Origin: Lepeophtheirus salmonis
Taxonomy: Eukaryota; Arthropoda; Copepoda; Siphonostomatoida; Caligidae
Direction: 5' to 3'
DNA: 64,000 bases
NCBI RefSeq assembly: GCF_016086655.4
Contig: NC_052136.2
Location: forward strand, 43,020,492 to 43,084,491
Part shown: positions 46,130 through 57,735 of the stretch, one piece after another
Layout: each line of letters opens with the position of its first letter
How positions within the stretch are numbered: position 1 is the stretch's first letter
The notes under the pieces: generated by a model
What the model was told of the DNA's origin: nothing
The model's database searches: none
The model's input: the letters and a program-made list of their open reading frames with translations, nothing else
Program-made: the position numbers and the translations under genes

Positions 46130-46410
46130 TTTCGGGAGTAAGAAGTCTAAGTCCTTCTTGAACTCGGAGTAATTCCACAATATATTTCATTGCTATATAC
46201 AGAGTTGAATTTTTGTTTATTTCCTTCTTCTCACGGCTGATTGCAGCTGATTTAATAAAATATCACGACAGCGAGGCTCCTCTTCCCACAAACCTTTTTC
46301 TAATTGTCAGGGTGATTACCTTAATGTTTAGTTTGTTTTATTTTTACATACCGGCAGGACATATTTTATTCATAATTAGAAATATATCTAAGAATATAAG
46401 TTTTGCTAAA
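46130..46410 (+). repeat. R2 repeat copy
   Basis: Carries AAGTCCTTCTTGAACTCGGA, TTGTTTATTTCCTTCTTCTC, GGCTGATTGCAGCTGATTTA and a TTGTCAGGGTGATTACC block in R2 order. The open frame 46213-46464 is a by-product of this repeat. Confidence 0.6.
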
Positions 46411-47039
46411 CTTAAAAGATACAATTTGTCAAACAGGTCTATAATATGGCTATATGGGAACTGATACCACATTGTTACCAAGTATGTATCTATGGTCTCC
46501 TAATCTCCTCAATCTTAATCTGATATATTATTTTGCATGGGGTCACATCGATAGACATTTGTCTAACCACATCCGTCAAGGAGTACCTTAGACAAGAGCA
46601 TCATCATAGCTCTGAAATGCCTATTTCAGAGCCAAAAATGTTATTGCCTTAGCAGCTACCCTCTTCTACATTAAATCTATTGAAATGGATTCAGTATTTA
46701 TTAATAGAGTGATGTTATTTTAAATAGTGTTAGATTCAAGTACACGTATATCACCATTCATATGCAGAAGAGATATAAAGTAAAAACTTTAAAATTAGTT
46801 ACAAATGTGCGTGTAATAATGTCAACAGGATTTAAAAATTAATATTTTCAATTAAAAAGTAGAGTTTATTCAACTTTAAAAAGCCATTAAGTTGAGCTAA
46901 ATAATATCTGTTGCATATTCATTTAAGTGTATATAGTATGCAGTAAATAAAGTGATTTAACAGTTGGACCATTTGATCACAGTCATAGACCATATGACAT
47001 ATGTTTAGACAAAGAGCAGCTTGGCTGTCATTATGGTTA
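46411..47039. other. intergenic DNA
   Basis: Nothing recognised apart from a palindromic GCTCTGAAATGCC..AGAGCC patch near 46610-46632. Confidence 0.35.
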
Positions 47040-47700
47040 ATTAGATATGTTACGATCAGCTATTACAAGGGAAATAAATAATTAAACAAGGACATCGACA
47101 ATGATTAATCCAATGTCGATCACCAATTCTACTAAGAATCCAAGATGAGGACTTATAATTATAGCTTGGCAACATATTCTCTATGTTACTCTCCCTCTTT
47201 TATGAGCACACACTAATGTTCAATCAGATTTTATGTTTATAATTGAATTGAATTTAACTTACTCAGGAGTAAGTTAATAATGACAACAGCTGAGGAAAAG
47301 AAAATTCATTTTTCAGATTAACCATTCCAAAAGAGCAGGCGAGTTGAAAATTACACAGGATTTACATCCCTAGCTACAATCATCTGTGAAGAGGGAGAAG
47401 GAAATAAACTAGGATACAGGCAAGAATTATTTCGATGTGGATCATCAATTATACTCGTAGTCCAACAAGGACTTACAATTATAACTTCGTAACAAATCCC
47501 CAAGGTTACTCTCCGTCTTTTACGAGTATACACGAATGTTTTGAGTATAATTGATTGTAGTAGGAAAAGAAGTTCACAAACCTCAATAGTTAAATAATAA
47601 TGACAACAGCTAAGGATAAAGAAGATTCATCCTTCAGATTACTAATTCCAAAAAAGCGGGACAGCTAAAAAATATACACGATTTACAGCACTAATAATCA
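47040..47700 (-). repeat. two tandem R2 copies (reverse)
   Basis: 47040-47330 and 47385-47700 repeat the same order about 340 bases apart: AAATAAA..A, ..ATGTGGATCA.CAATT.TACT, CAAGGACTTA[CT]AATTATA, GTTACTCTCC.TCTTTTA.GAG, then TAATAATGACAACAGCT.AGGA and GAAAATTCAT. Together with the copy at 15740-15240 they define the extended R2 consensus. Confidence 0.6.
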
Positions 47701-47859
47701 CACTAAGAAAATTGATATACCTTTTTGCTCTATTTCCTAATACCTTATTTAAAAAAGGCAAACTAAAGGACCCACGAAGTAACTGGCGGTATTACCCGGC
47801 ATTACCTGTAGTAATGAAGCGTAAGAGACAAATTTTGCTGTAATAATACAGAAGATAAC

Positions 47860-48460
47860 TTCTCAGGAAATCCCCATTGAAAAATCTACATTTTTCATGA
47901 GCACACTCACACGTAACCACTCATTACTTATATCCGTTCCTTTGAGTTTATGGGGAAAAATAATATGTTGGAATCGCTGATGGTTATTTTAATCTTTAGA
48001 GTGCTCACTAACAAAAAAAAAACAGTGATCACCGTATGCCATGTACCAAACGCCTGTTAATTCATTACCAGTGCTTATATTCTATTCATATCTTAACATA
48101 CACTATACACTCAATTGAATCATGATATACATAAAATAGCAATAACGAAAATAAACGGATCTTGGATGCTACACTATTTAACTAATACGATTACATTGCC
48201 ATTTCTTATATCAAAATATATTTCATGCAATACATCAGGGAGTACTATATACAGTGCAACCTCTATTCACGTTCGATGCTATATGCACCCACCAGTAATA
48301 GCTGATTAATACCTTAATGCATTGATATTTCTTTGAGCAAAATATGTTTATGAATACCTCTGGGAGCACTATATTCAGTGCACCCCCTGATTGTTTTTCA
48401 TACAGTCAAGCAGACAAACGTTGCTTTATTAATCACTGATAATTATTTTACAAGTTGTTT
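47860..48460 (+). repeat. R4 repeat copy
   Basis: Second copy of the family at 39085. It also contains an internal doublet: TCAGGGAGTACTATATACAG (48236) and TCTGGGAGCACTATATTCAG (48359), each followed by TGCA[AC]CC. Confidence 0.55.
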
Positions 48461-49254
48461 CTATCAATAATTAAGGTTCTAAGATCTGCTCAATGATTTA
48501 TGAGTTTTCTAACAATTATTTTCACATTAAAAGGGTCTGTATCAGACCCGAAACTTATCATATTTTTTACGAATGTATGTTTTTTAACTGTCCCCTGTAG
48601 AAAAAAATTGTTTGCAGTGAAAAGCTACATGTCCAAAAATGGGACATTCTATTATCCAGTACTTTTAATTATATTATGTACAACTGTTTTATAACGAGTG
48701 TGAGATTAACTTTGAGAAGACTGATCTTTTTTTACATACTTATTTTTAAAGTCTCCAATTCCCTTCTACTAAGGAGGAGTGCATGAAAGTAGCTATAAGC
48801 TAAGGTGATGATGATCAAGTTGCACTTCAAGGCATTTGTACATATTTCACAACTAGCTATTTCTTAACATCTGTTTGTTGTGAATTACCTATTTATAATA
48901 CAATAAAAAATGCAATCTTTGTATTTCAGAACACTTCATATTATATCTACAGCATAAATATGTTAGACAAAGTCGTGATAATGACAGGTGGATCAAGGCT
49001 CAAATGAAATATACAATTATACAAAATATATTTGTAGATCTAAATATTGCATATGTGGTGAGTTATTACAAAAACAGTCTTGAACAAAAATTCAGAAAAG
49101 AAGAATTGTCATTCAGGCCCTCCTTTTTTTATTTGGTGTTGCATTTGCCTATTTGTTATATTCGATATTTCATCCTTATGAGTTATGGTAAATAATTGTC
49201 TAAAAAAATAATATAATAAAAATAAAAATAATAAAAAATAAGGAAAATCAACCA
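48461..49254. other. AT-rich intergenic DNA
   Basis: Open frames at 48500-48694 and 49004-49195 lack motifs. The end of the latter may be 5' flank of the mariner copy that starts at 49255. Confidence 0.35.
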
Positions 49255-49905
49255 AGAAATGAGAGTGTCATAAATAAAACCATAGAGAAACGCAGAGCTG
49301 CAATCCTGGAGCTATCCAGGCGTGGAAAATCACCTTCAGGGATCTGTAAAGTGCTGGCCTGTAACAGTCCTACTGTGTACTCATAACTGCGAGAGACACA
49401 CCAAATGCTTTCATTAGGTCCCTATCAATGGGAAAGTGGCCAAAAGAATTAGTTAAGGGAGTTAAAAGCACCTTTAAAGGTAGAAGAGGCAAAATCAAAG
49501 TCAATGACATTGTTCGTGAATTAGAAAGTAGCCTCACCACCATCCACCGCTTTGCGAAACAAGACTTAAGCCTCAATGTCTACAAGAAAACTCCTAGTCA
49601 GTGTTTAAAGCCAAGCAAAAGTGTATTATCCGGGGAAAATCCTTCATAACAAGCTTGAAAAACGAAACCATTAGCTTCCACATACTCCCACCTGTTCCCA
49701 CATGGACTTTGGTATTTTTATAGGCGCCTCAAAGGGAACCTTTTGGGCGTCTGATACAAAACAAAGGGCCAACTGAAGGCATCCATCATCACTCCTTGAG
49801 TCAATCTAGAACTGGGGTTTGTAAAGAACTGGTGGGCAAAGTTCTTAGCCAGGCTGGAACTGGTAATTACAGCAAAAGTCAGATATATTGATTGAGAATA
49901 TAGAT
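49255..49905 (+). pseudogene. Tc1/mariner-like transposase pseudogene, centre deleted
   Basis: Plus-strand pieces in order: first HTH (EKRRAAILELSRRGKSPSGI and CNSPTVY), second HTH (open frame 49428-49649; KSTFKGRRGKIKVNDIVREL, LTTIHRFAKQDLSLNVYKKT), then after a large deletion the region of the third carboxylate in decayed form (MDFGIF near 49702) and a C-terminal FVKNWW.KFLARLE-like helix near 49830. The first two catalytic residues are absent. Several frameshifts are needed to read through. This subtype differs from the copy at 24842. The last recognisable codon is near 49892. Confidence 0.65.
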
Positions 49906-50453
49906 TAAGTGTTGCTTGATTGCGTATATATTTTTAAAGTATAACCATTTTGGTAATTTTCAAAAAATACCGCATGTTAGAGGGATAAATTTTCTATTTA
50001 TGAACAAAAGTGTAAGTGTTTTTTTCTCAAATTTGAATGTGGAATACATTTGTTTTAGTTTACGAAACTTTTCTTATTAACTCTTTGGAACACCCAGAAA
50101 TTGTATTTGAAGCAGACAAAATTGATTGTCACAATAAAATAATTTTAAACTGACAGAAGTTATTTGAAGACCACATTGGTGCAAAATTAAATCTTTGAAT
50201 TCAAATAACTATTTAAAACTTTAGTTAAAATCCTTGGGTATCATAACTCATCCTATAATTTTGAATACAGAGCCTATATTTGAACAAAATATGTATATCA
50301 CAAATTGAACTATATGTACCAGATCGTGCGAAATGTTTTGAGAAGTTTTAAAAAATTAATAGCTCCATGTATACGACAACAATATGATTTTTTTCCCTTT
50401 TTAAAAAGCTTCGAGTCTTTTCTCTTAGTTTAACACAAAAGAGTTTAATATCA

Positions 50454-51125
50454 TGTCACAAGAACAACAAAGGCGAAAAACTCCAACCTCGCTTGGCGTC
50501 CTAATGTTCATTGAAGAAGCTATTGCAGATCAAAGGCAGTCGTCTACCATGACAAAGAACACTTAGATAAGGGTGATGATCTCGTAGAATCCCATAGGAG
50601 TAGTGTTGTGTTGGTCCTAATTTAGTACTTAAGACTGTAGTGGCATCGAGTTCAATCTCGGTCCTATCCAGTTCATTACAGAATATCAGTTCTAAAACTT
50701 AAAAAGTTCCGTCCTTGATGACGTAACTAATCTTTATTTCTTTTTTAAAAAAATCAGTTCTAGTACTGACATTCCAAAGGACCGGTCCCAATGACTGACA
50801 GGACCGATCCTAAGACTGACTGGAATTGACCAATAAATAAGGACTGTCATGACACTACTCAAGAGTGTTCCTTGTAGAAAATCGACTACTAAAGCTGTAT
50901 TCCAAGCTTTTAACGAGCCCCCGGATCTCTCCATAACGGAAATGGCCATTGACGTCAATGTCCTTGATTATAACGTCTGGTTACAATTAGAGTCCCAGGT
51001 CTGTTGAATTTGATACTTAAATATCGAGACCCTAAAGGACTCTTTTAATAGGCACTGGGCTGTCATGTCAGAAGCCTACATCAACAATAAATTCCACCTC
51101 CTGGAAGCCGTTATTACTGCATAGG
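50454..51125 (+). pseudogene. Tc1/mariner-like transposase pseudogene interrupted by an R1 element
   Basis: ATG at 50454 opens SQEQQRRKTPTSLGVLMFIE, the decayed first HTH. After the R1 insertion (50600-50858) comes a second HTH (AVFQAFNEPPDLSITEMAID), fused by deletion to VLDYNVWLQLESQV, the block after the third carboxylate, and to a C-terminal MSEAYINNKF..LEAVITA. The catalytic core is thus missing. The open frame on the opposite strand at 50734-50958 is a by-product. Confidence 0.6.
50600..50858 (-). repeat. R1 repeat copy with inverted ends, inside a mariner relic
   Basis: The 259-base copy starts GTAGTGTTGTGTTGGTCC and ends GGACTGTCATGACACTAC, which gives imperfect terminal inverted repeats (GTAGTGT then [AG]GTCCT[TA]ATTTA). 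That makes R1 look like a MITE. It carries CCTTGATGACGTAACTAA, the R1 core with one change from TGACGTCA. No target duplication could be defined. Confidence 0.65.
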
Positions 51126-51214
51126 GGTATCATATTCAAGATTAATTATCTTGAATATCACTATTATATATTATTTTACCTACACTAACAATGTTAAAAG
51201 GTGGTTATCGTTTT
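51126..51214. other. short AT-rich spacer with a palindrome
   Basis: ATATTCAAGATTAATTATCTTGAATAT (51129-51156) is a near-perfect palindrome with arms ATATTCAAGAT and ATCTTGAATAT. Confidence 0.6.
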
Positions 51215-51450
51215 ACATCTATTTGTTTGTCACCAGGATTACGGCAAAGGTAAGTTCAAGATCCATTTAGATCGAACTTGGTACGGACATTGTATGTGGT
51301 CACAGTAGGAAGACATTAAATTTGAGAGGTCAAAGGTCTACTATCGCAAAACGTAAAATTACATAATCGAACTTAACTTTGAAAAAAATTGAACTACATA
51401 AGTAAATTTTATTTTAGGTTTTGCAGTCTACCCACCCAGTGCCCATTCTA
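51215..51450 (+). repeat. R5 repeat copy
   Basis: Best preserved copy: TTTGTTTGTCACCAGGATTA, then GGCAAAGG, GATCGAACTTGGTACGGACA, ATGTGGTCACAGTA and AATTTGAGAGGTCAAAGGTC. Confidence 0.6.
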
Positions 51451-53636
51451 GTAATAAAACTGAGTTGGGTATTGAATGTATACACAACTATAACTTTAGC
51501 AAAACTCGTTATTTATGAGTAATAAAAAAAAGTGTGGGATTTCTCATTATCAAAATTTTTTTCCAGATATTTTAATGTTGACGCACCCCAAATTTAATAA
51601 TCCAGCCACACTTTTGAGAAAAATCCTTGGAGCTTCCTTTTGTGTTGACGACTCACATATTTAATATGTATCTATATAATTTCAAATCATATTCCTCATC
51701 CCCCACTTCAAGTTTTGTAACAAGCTTCTATTTTTAAAAGAAAAGAAAATATTCTCTTTGTTATTGTTATTTTTTCTTTATTTTTATGATACCCACTTTT
51801 CTTCTTCTTTATTTCAAAAGAAACAAAGTATCTTAAGAAGAAGTGGAAGTTACTACAAGGAGTAGTAGTTATTCGAGCAGACCCCAATTAGAAGCAGTGA
51901 TAATGATTTTTTTTTTTTTTTATCTCTCTCTTTCTTGCTCCTTCTTCATTACTTTGGGAATGCTTGATTTTTAAAGGTATTTTGTTGTATTTCAAGCTTC
52001 TTTTACTTACTATTCTCCATCGTCATCGTTTTTATTATACTTATACATAGGTATACATTATAAAAAAGGAACGAAAATCAAAATTACTTTTTTTTCCCAA
52101 ATTTCTATTTGTAATTAACAATTTGATGCACTATATATGACGTATTAAGTGAATTGTATTTGTATAGGACAGGGATCGACAAACTGTGATGCGCAAACTC
52201 CCCTTTTTTGGTATGAGGAGGTTCAAGAAGGGGGAAGGGGGGATTTTTATATATCAAATATATAAAAAGGTCAACAAAAAAAAGGATATTTATAAGAAAG
52301 AATCATCCAAAAATATTTTTTCTATTAAAAAAAGGGATATTCAATATAAATGATTTATAAAAAGGTTGATAAATGGGATTTTTATTCAAAAGAGGTCGAA
52401 AAATGTCTTAGTTGTTTAAAAAAAAAATATTGCTTGTATAAAAAAGTAGTGATGCACCGCGAGTTGAATTTTGCAAGTCGAGTATTTTCAAAAATAAAAA
52501 GGGGAGAAACATAATTTTTGACGAGTTACGAATAAATTCTTGCATTTTAGACAAACAAACTGAGTTTTTGGTGTCTTTTTTATTTTTATTTACTTCATAA
52601 AAGTCAAGTAGTAATTACGGAGTATTGCTCTTGATAAATAACTAAATAAAAGGGAGAAATATGGTTTTTTGTTATCAAAACGCTCTAACGTTTCTGTGGT
52701 TTGTTGGTGGCGATTATTGACACCAATGGCTATTATATGGAATGTTAATATTTTTTTAAACTCAACTTTCATTTGGCATTGGTTTTTATTAAAATCGGAT
52801 TATTATTTCAGGAAAAATCTGTTTTAAAAATAGATCGAGTTGGTTGTTAAATGGAGGTGGCACCTTGCTAAATATTTCTTATTTACCGGACTCCAGAGGG
52901 TGTGAAAATGAATTAAGCGTTATATTTGGAGTTATTTTTTATGACATGTGTCTGTAACACCTTTCTCAAATAGAAATTATTCAATCCAAGAGATGAAGTA
53001 CCTTCTCATACAGATTTGAAAGTACACTCTTGGTCTCAGAATAACTTTAATCACTTTTCGGATAATAAAAATTGGTCTGTCTCTTCAATTATATCTAAAA
53101 TCATCTAAATTGTTCCATGTTGTAGAGAATGGTTGAAAAAAGACCAATTAAACTTACTGAGCCAATAAGGACAACCCCTTGGTCCATTCAGTAATCTTGG
53201 AAAAAATCCTAAAATAAACTATGCGTGCCATCTACAAAGTATTTAAAATTTGGCTAGGGTTAGCAAGGCCAAGCATAGCCATTTTGAATAAAATTTTCTT
53301 ATTTTATTTAGCATACTTACATCTTGTAAATGTACTTATAAGTTTTCAGTCGGCTCACACAGATATCTAGCCTTTCAACAAAAAAGCAAACTAGAATGTG
53401 TTATCATAACATTGAGCCTGGATTACAGTTGTATCCTTTGACAAATTAACGTCAATTTCAATTAATAAAATATTTTGACCGCAAATTGCATTTTAAATTG
53501 ATTGTTAAAATGGGTACATCGCATAAGTTTTCCCGTACGTCCTACTTTCTCTTTCAATCTCTAAATTGGAGTTCGTCAGTAGAAAGTTGACATTCAATTA
53601 TCGAAACCTTTTAATAATAAATAAATAACTTACTAA
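51451..53636. other. AT-rich intergenic DNA
   Basis: Includes T-rich runs (51909-51920) and simple CTTTCT repeats. A hydrophobic frame at about 53234-53380 (49 codons) is open but unremarkable. No gene supported. Confidence 0.35.
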
Positions 53637-53825
53637 ATGAAGCGACGCAAAAACTTTATTATTGGAGGAGGAGAAGAGGAGCTAGAAGTCGATCCAAGGA
53701 TGAGGCTGGGGGAGATCACATCGCATTATGTAAAGTACTACAACTGTTTCTACGATGTGATGTCCTCTGGCCTCGTTCCTCAGTCTATGGATCGACTCAG
53801 AGCCCCTTTTTTCCCTCCTCCGTAA
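53637..53825 (+). CDS. unassigned exon-like ORF, 62 residues
   Basis: ATG at 53637 directly follows an in-frame stop (TAA 53634-53636). The ORF is far richer in GC than its surroundings and reads smoothly: a basic start (MKRRKNFIIGGGEEELEVDP), then MRLGEITSHYVKYYNCFYDV and a Pro-rich end. The stop TAA (53823-53825) overlaps a consensus donor GTAAGA (53822-53827), so this may be a first coding exon whose splice removes the stop rather than a complete protein. No downstream exon was identified. I do not recognise the sequence; it has no signal peptide or known motif. Confidence 0.35.
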   Translation: MKRRKNFIIGGGEEELEVDPRMRLGEITSHYVKYYNCFYDVMSSGLVPQSMDRLRAPFFPPP

Positions 53826-54579
53826 GAAAGGAACAGATCACCTTTTTTACATAATGAGACCTTCCATCTATTTTCATCATCCTCGAAAGTGATAATTGCC
53901 CGAATATGTCTAAAAAGTCGAAACCCCTCTCCTCCTACTCCAATGACAAGTATTTTCCTGGGTATTTATAAGTTGTGATAATTGAGTTTTAACTTTTCAC
54001 TGTCACTGTACCCAATTTTGCGAAAGAAAGTATGACGTGTGGTCAAACTTATACAGTGTGCCCCAAACCAATGGAACAATAATAAATTATTTTATATTAT
54101 TTGAAAGGCATACTATGATCCGGGTCAAAACAAGATTTGAAAACTAATTGAAAGTTTTTAACTATAGAGAATATTCATGGATATATCAACTTATACAAGG
54201 AATTTGAATACAAAGCCAATATTTTTTTTTGTACAACAGCACAACTATATTTACAACATCTATTCAATACAAAATTCAATCATGTTAAATACACGAGTTA
54301 ACAAAATGGGAAAAAAGGGGGGTTCTCATATTTCTTAATTTATATAATATATGCTGTACTTTAGTTGTAATAAAATTTATTTTTTCTGACCCAAGATCAA
54401 TATAAATAAAACAAAAATCTTTTGGTCTTAAAATCAAGTTGAATTTTGAAAAAAAAGTCTTGGGTTAAGTGGTTCTATATATTACTAATTGTTTTATACT
54501 AAAATAAAAATGGTTAAACGTATCTATATTGTTCTCACAGAAGAAGGAAATGCTTTCTTCGATAGATCATGCCTGAGTA
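53826..54579. other. intergenic DNA, possible 3' UTR of the minus-strand exon at 54580
   Basis: On the minus strand an AATAAA hexamer lies near 54376-54381, about 200 bases after the stop of the exon-like segment at 54580-54782. CAGTGTGCCCCAAACCAATG near 54055 follows TATA and resembles a mariner terminus. Confidence 0.35.
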
Positions 54580-54782
54580 CTACCAAAAGGGAGAGTACTT
54601 GTCATAATTCGATGTTTTAACCAATATGCAATAACATTCTGGAGAGCCCTCCACACATCTATTGGATTTTATTACTCTAATAGCAATCGTTTGATCTTTC
54701 TCACAATCAACTGTAAGAAGTGTTTCATATCGTTTTCTACCATCAGTAATTCTTGAGTTGTTTAATTCTTCGTTCCTATCAC
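54580..54782 (-). CDS. unassigned terminal-exon candidate, 66 codons
   Basis: On the minus strand a strong acceptor (12 T, then AATTAG, the AG at 54784-54783) is followed by 66 open codons ending in TAG (54582-54580). The translation includes RITDGRKRYETLLTVDCEKD, then IAIRVIKSNRCVEGSPECYC and a SNYDKYSPFW end; the Cys spacing C..C.C looks structured. The phase at the acceptor is 1. There is no ATG in the frame, so it cannot be a single-exon gene. No upstream exon was found within about 800 bases. Function unknown; it could belong to a host gene or to an unrecognised element. Confidence 0.3.
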
Positions 54783-55619
54783 CTAATTAAAAAAAAAAAA
54801 CTATTCTCGGGTCAAATGTCCTCTTATACTAATCTATTTTTGTCAAAACTTCCCTCTTTTCCAATTCTTCACTAAACTTAAAAAAACTGTTATTATTAAA
54901 AAGTTATTCCATAAATACCAAAAATTTGAATACAAAGCCAATAATTGACTGAAACTTGTTTATGATATATTTAGCTTTAGAATATAAAAATATGAATGAT
55001 CTCCTTTTCTTCTAGATTGTTTTTGTGTTCACTCACCACATTTATCTAATTAAAAATCTACTATTAGACCGTTCAAAAAACCAACCACCCTGTAGGTATA
55101 TACTTGAACATACATATGTATGAACAGAAGTACTTGTTCATTTCTACAGATGATTAAAGGGGTTTAAGTAGTCGTGAGTTGATTTGAAGTCATAAAAATT
55201 CTTAATGGGTAGCTTGAATGATAAGAGTGGAGAAATGGACTAAAAATACACGTTAAATATGTAAAAAGGTTTCTGAGACGTAGTATTTAAAGAAAGAAAA
55301 GCTAAGGAATTTTTCAATTAGAATACTTTTCTTCAAATGAAAAGGATTTCGCACTCTGATCATGTTATTGATAAAGAGTTGTTGAGGAACGTCTTATATT
55401 AAAACTTGTAGAAAATATGACCTTAAGAGATAACTGTTGTACTTGCAATGTGAATGGTGTTGTTATTTTCCAAAGCTATCACCATAATTATTTAACTATT
55501 GAGAAGAGGCCATCTACATATAAAAAGAACCTTCTAATGATTGACGGTGAGTAACAATGATGATTTGGAGTTATACATATTGATGAATATTATAATTGTG
55601 TGTCCTTTTTGGATGCATT
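54783..55619. other. AT-rich intergenic DNA
   Basis: TTTGAATACAAAGCCAATA at 54928 repeats the same word at 54209. AACCACCCTGTAGG near 55083-55096 resembles the outer end of a mariner-type element (CAGGGTGGTT on the other strand). Nothing coding. Confidence 0.35.
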
Positions 55620-57735
55620 GTAGAATTGAAGACATAGGAGTAATTTTTGCCATATTTATTTCCTTATCCCTCTCCTCGCTTTTCAAAGCTTCCTCAAGCC
55701 CAACTAATGAAACGTCATGACAGCTAAGCTGCTTTCCTCCAGAAATTCTTCAAATTCTCAGGACTACCATAGTGATTTTGAGTTGTTTTTTTTGCTCAAA
55801 ATGCTCAAGATTAGTATAAATGGTCATAAGTAAATGTTCTTACTGGACTTGGAGGGGAATGGAGGATCGAAATCAAATTAATCACTCCCTATTTCCTTCC
55901 CCTTCATGACAGCTGCATGTAGCTGCTCTCTTCCAAAACATTCTTCTAATTGATATTTGTTTTCTTTTTTTTATAACATGTCCAAAATGCTCAAAATTAG
56001 GATCACCGGTTTTACACCTCTAGAGATACTCTCTCTGGAGTCAGGCGTTTAGATGTACAACTCAAAGTTTTATCCTGTATGATAAATCTATAGTTTCTTC
56101 ACTATAGAATACGGAGTAGGGAATAGTCAAAGTTTTTTTTCTTTAAATACAACTTTAAGATCTACGAATACAAATAACTCACGTTCATCAGAGAAGTACG
56201 CAGGCATTTATATATATATATATTTTTTTTTTTGGAGGGGGTGTTAGTTTTTGAAATTTAAAAAAAAATCAAGAAATTTCAAAATTTAAATCACAAATAT
56301 GAAAAATTTCAAAAATTCATAGCTGGTGACAAATAATTTAATTTTTTGGAAAACAATTTCAAATATTAAATATTTCCCGAAAAAAATTCAAAAATTGCAA
56401 TTATTAAATGTCTCCAAACACGTTTAAAAAATTTATAGCTAAATACAAGATATTTAAAAAATCTAAAGCCATTCACAGAAAATTTGGCAAAAAAATCAAA
56501 AATTAAATATTTTAGGAAAATATTTCAAATGGTAGTTTCTGCATAATTTGCCCGTATGACCTTTATTTAAAGATTTGTATTTATTTCCTTCATGTTTTAC
56601 TTGTTTGCAGTTAATCTAATAAAACTTCATGACAACTAAGAGTCCCTTCTCTCTAACATTATTTATACTGTCAGGATCACCATGTCATTTTTGCTTTTTT
56701 ATCATACCTGCACGTTATATTTTCTACAACTCTACTTATACTCCGGGTTGCGACTTTTGTTGAGAAAAATGATTTCAAGAAAATTTTCAAAATAGATTAT
56801 TTGAACAATTTTACAAGGAGTATTTATTATTTATTGTCAATACAAATTAATTCATAGAATGATACCGAATAACCATATAGCAATTGCAAACGTACTCATT
56901 TATTTCAACAAAAGTTGCAATCTTACATAGAGTAATAAAAAATTAATTCTAAGAAGCGTTTGAAATTTTTGCTGTTGGTAATCAAAGCAAGGATTTTATT
57001 TAAATTTTCCAAAGCCGTTCTTTCATTCTTGAGGAGGAAACATCTAAGTTTAAAGTGTATATGCCACTGGTTAGGAAAAGTATCAAACTGGAAGTCCAAG
57101 TGGAGCCCAAGACTTTGCCCAAGTCTTTAAATACTTTCATCGAGCACAGTTTGACTTCTTCAATATTTTTATCCACTAAATTTTTCTTTTGAGCTCATTT
57201 AAATTATAATATAAGATCCAAAGTGTTAAGGTTCTTATTGAGTTAAGTATAAAATACTTTTTGAGCCCAAGTCAAGTCGCAAGCCTTCGATTGTGAGTTG
57301 AAGTTGAATTGCAAGTCTTCAAAATATGGGCTCAAATACAAAGCTACTCACAAATCTCAAGTCATCATCTCGTAAAGACAAAAAGTAACTCTGAGAATTT
57401 TTTTGGGATCGACATCAGAGTATTTTTTTCCCCCCAAATATTGGGTGAGATTAGTGTTTATTTTATTACTCGCAGCTATTTTAATTACACGTTACTTTCA
57501 ATAAGCTGCTATTATTTTATACATTATTATGTAATTATTTGGTTTCTCTTATAGCGACAGTTAATCCTTTATACAACTCTAGTTATAAGTATAGGTCTTT
57601 TTTGGACTCGGAATAGAATTGAGGATCGATATCAGAGACATTCCTGTTGATGTTTAAGTTAGATACGGAAAGGTATTTGAGTTTATTTCCTCTTCACTAC
57701 TTTACTAGTTGTACCTAATCCAATGAAACATCCTT
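55620..57735 (+). repeat. array of decayed R2 copies with one R6 patch
   Basis: R2 order recurs at 55640-55830, 55840-56050, 56560-56760 and 57590-57735, each with TTTATTTCCTT or CTATTTCCTT, a [TC]TCATGACAGCT block and AACATTCTTC or a variant. Between them 56225-56540 is R6-like, and 57090-57370 is rich in CAAGTC/GACTTG words. No gene is supported. Confidence 0.5.

Noticed and set aside
54055..55095. Possible complete mariner-derived element bounded by CAGTGTG and CACCCTG
   Set aside because: Beyond the first seven bases the ends do not align, and the interior has no transposase; kept only as a low-interest finding.
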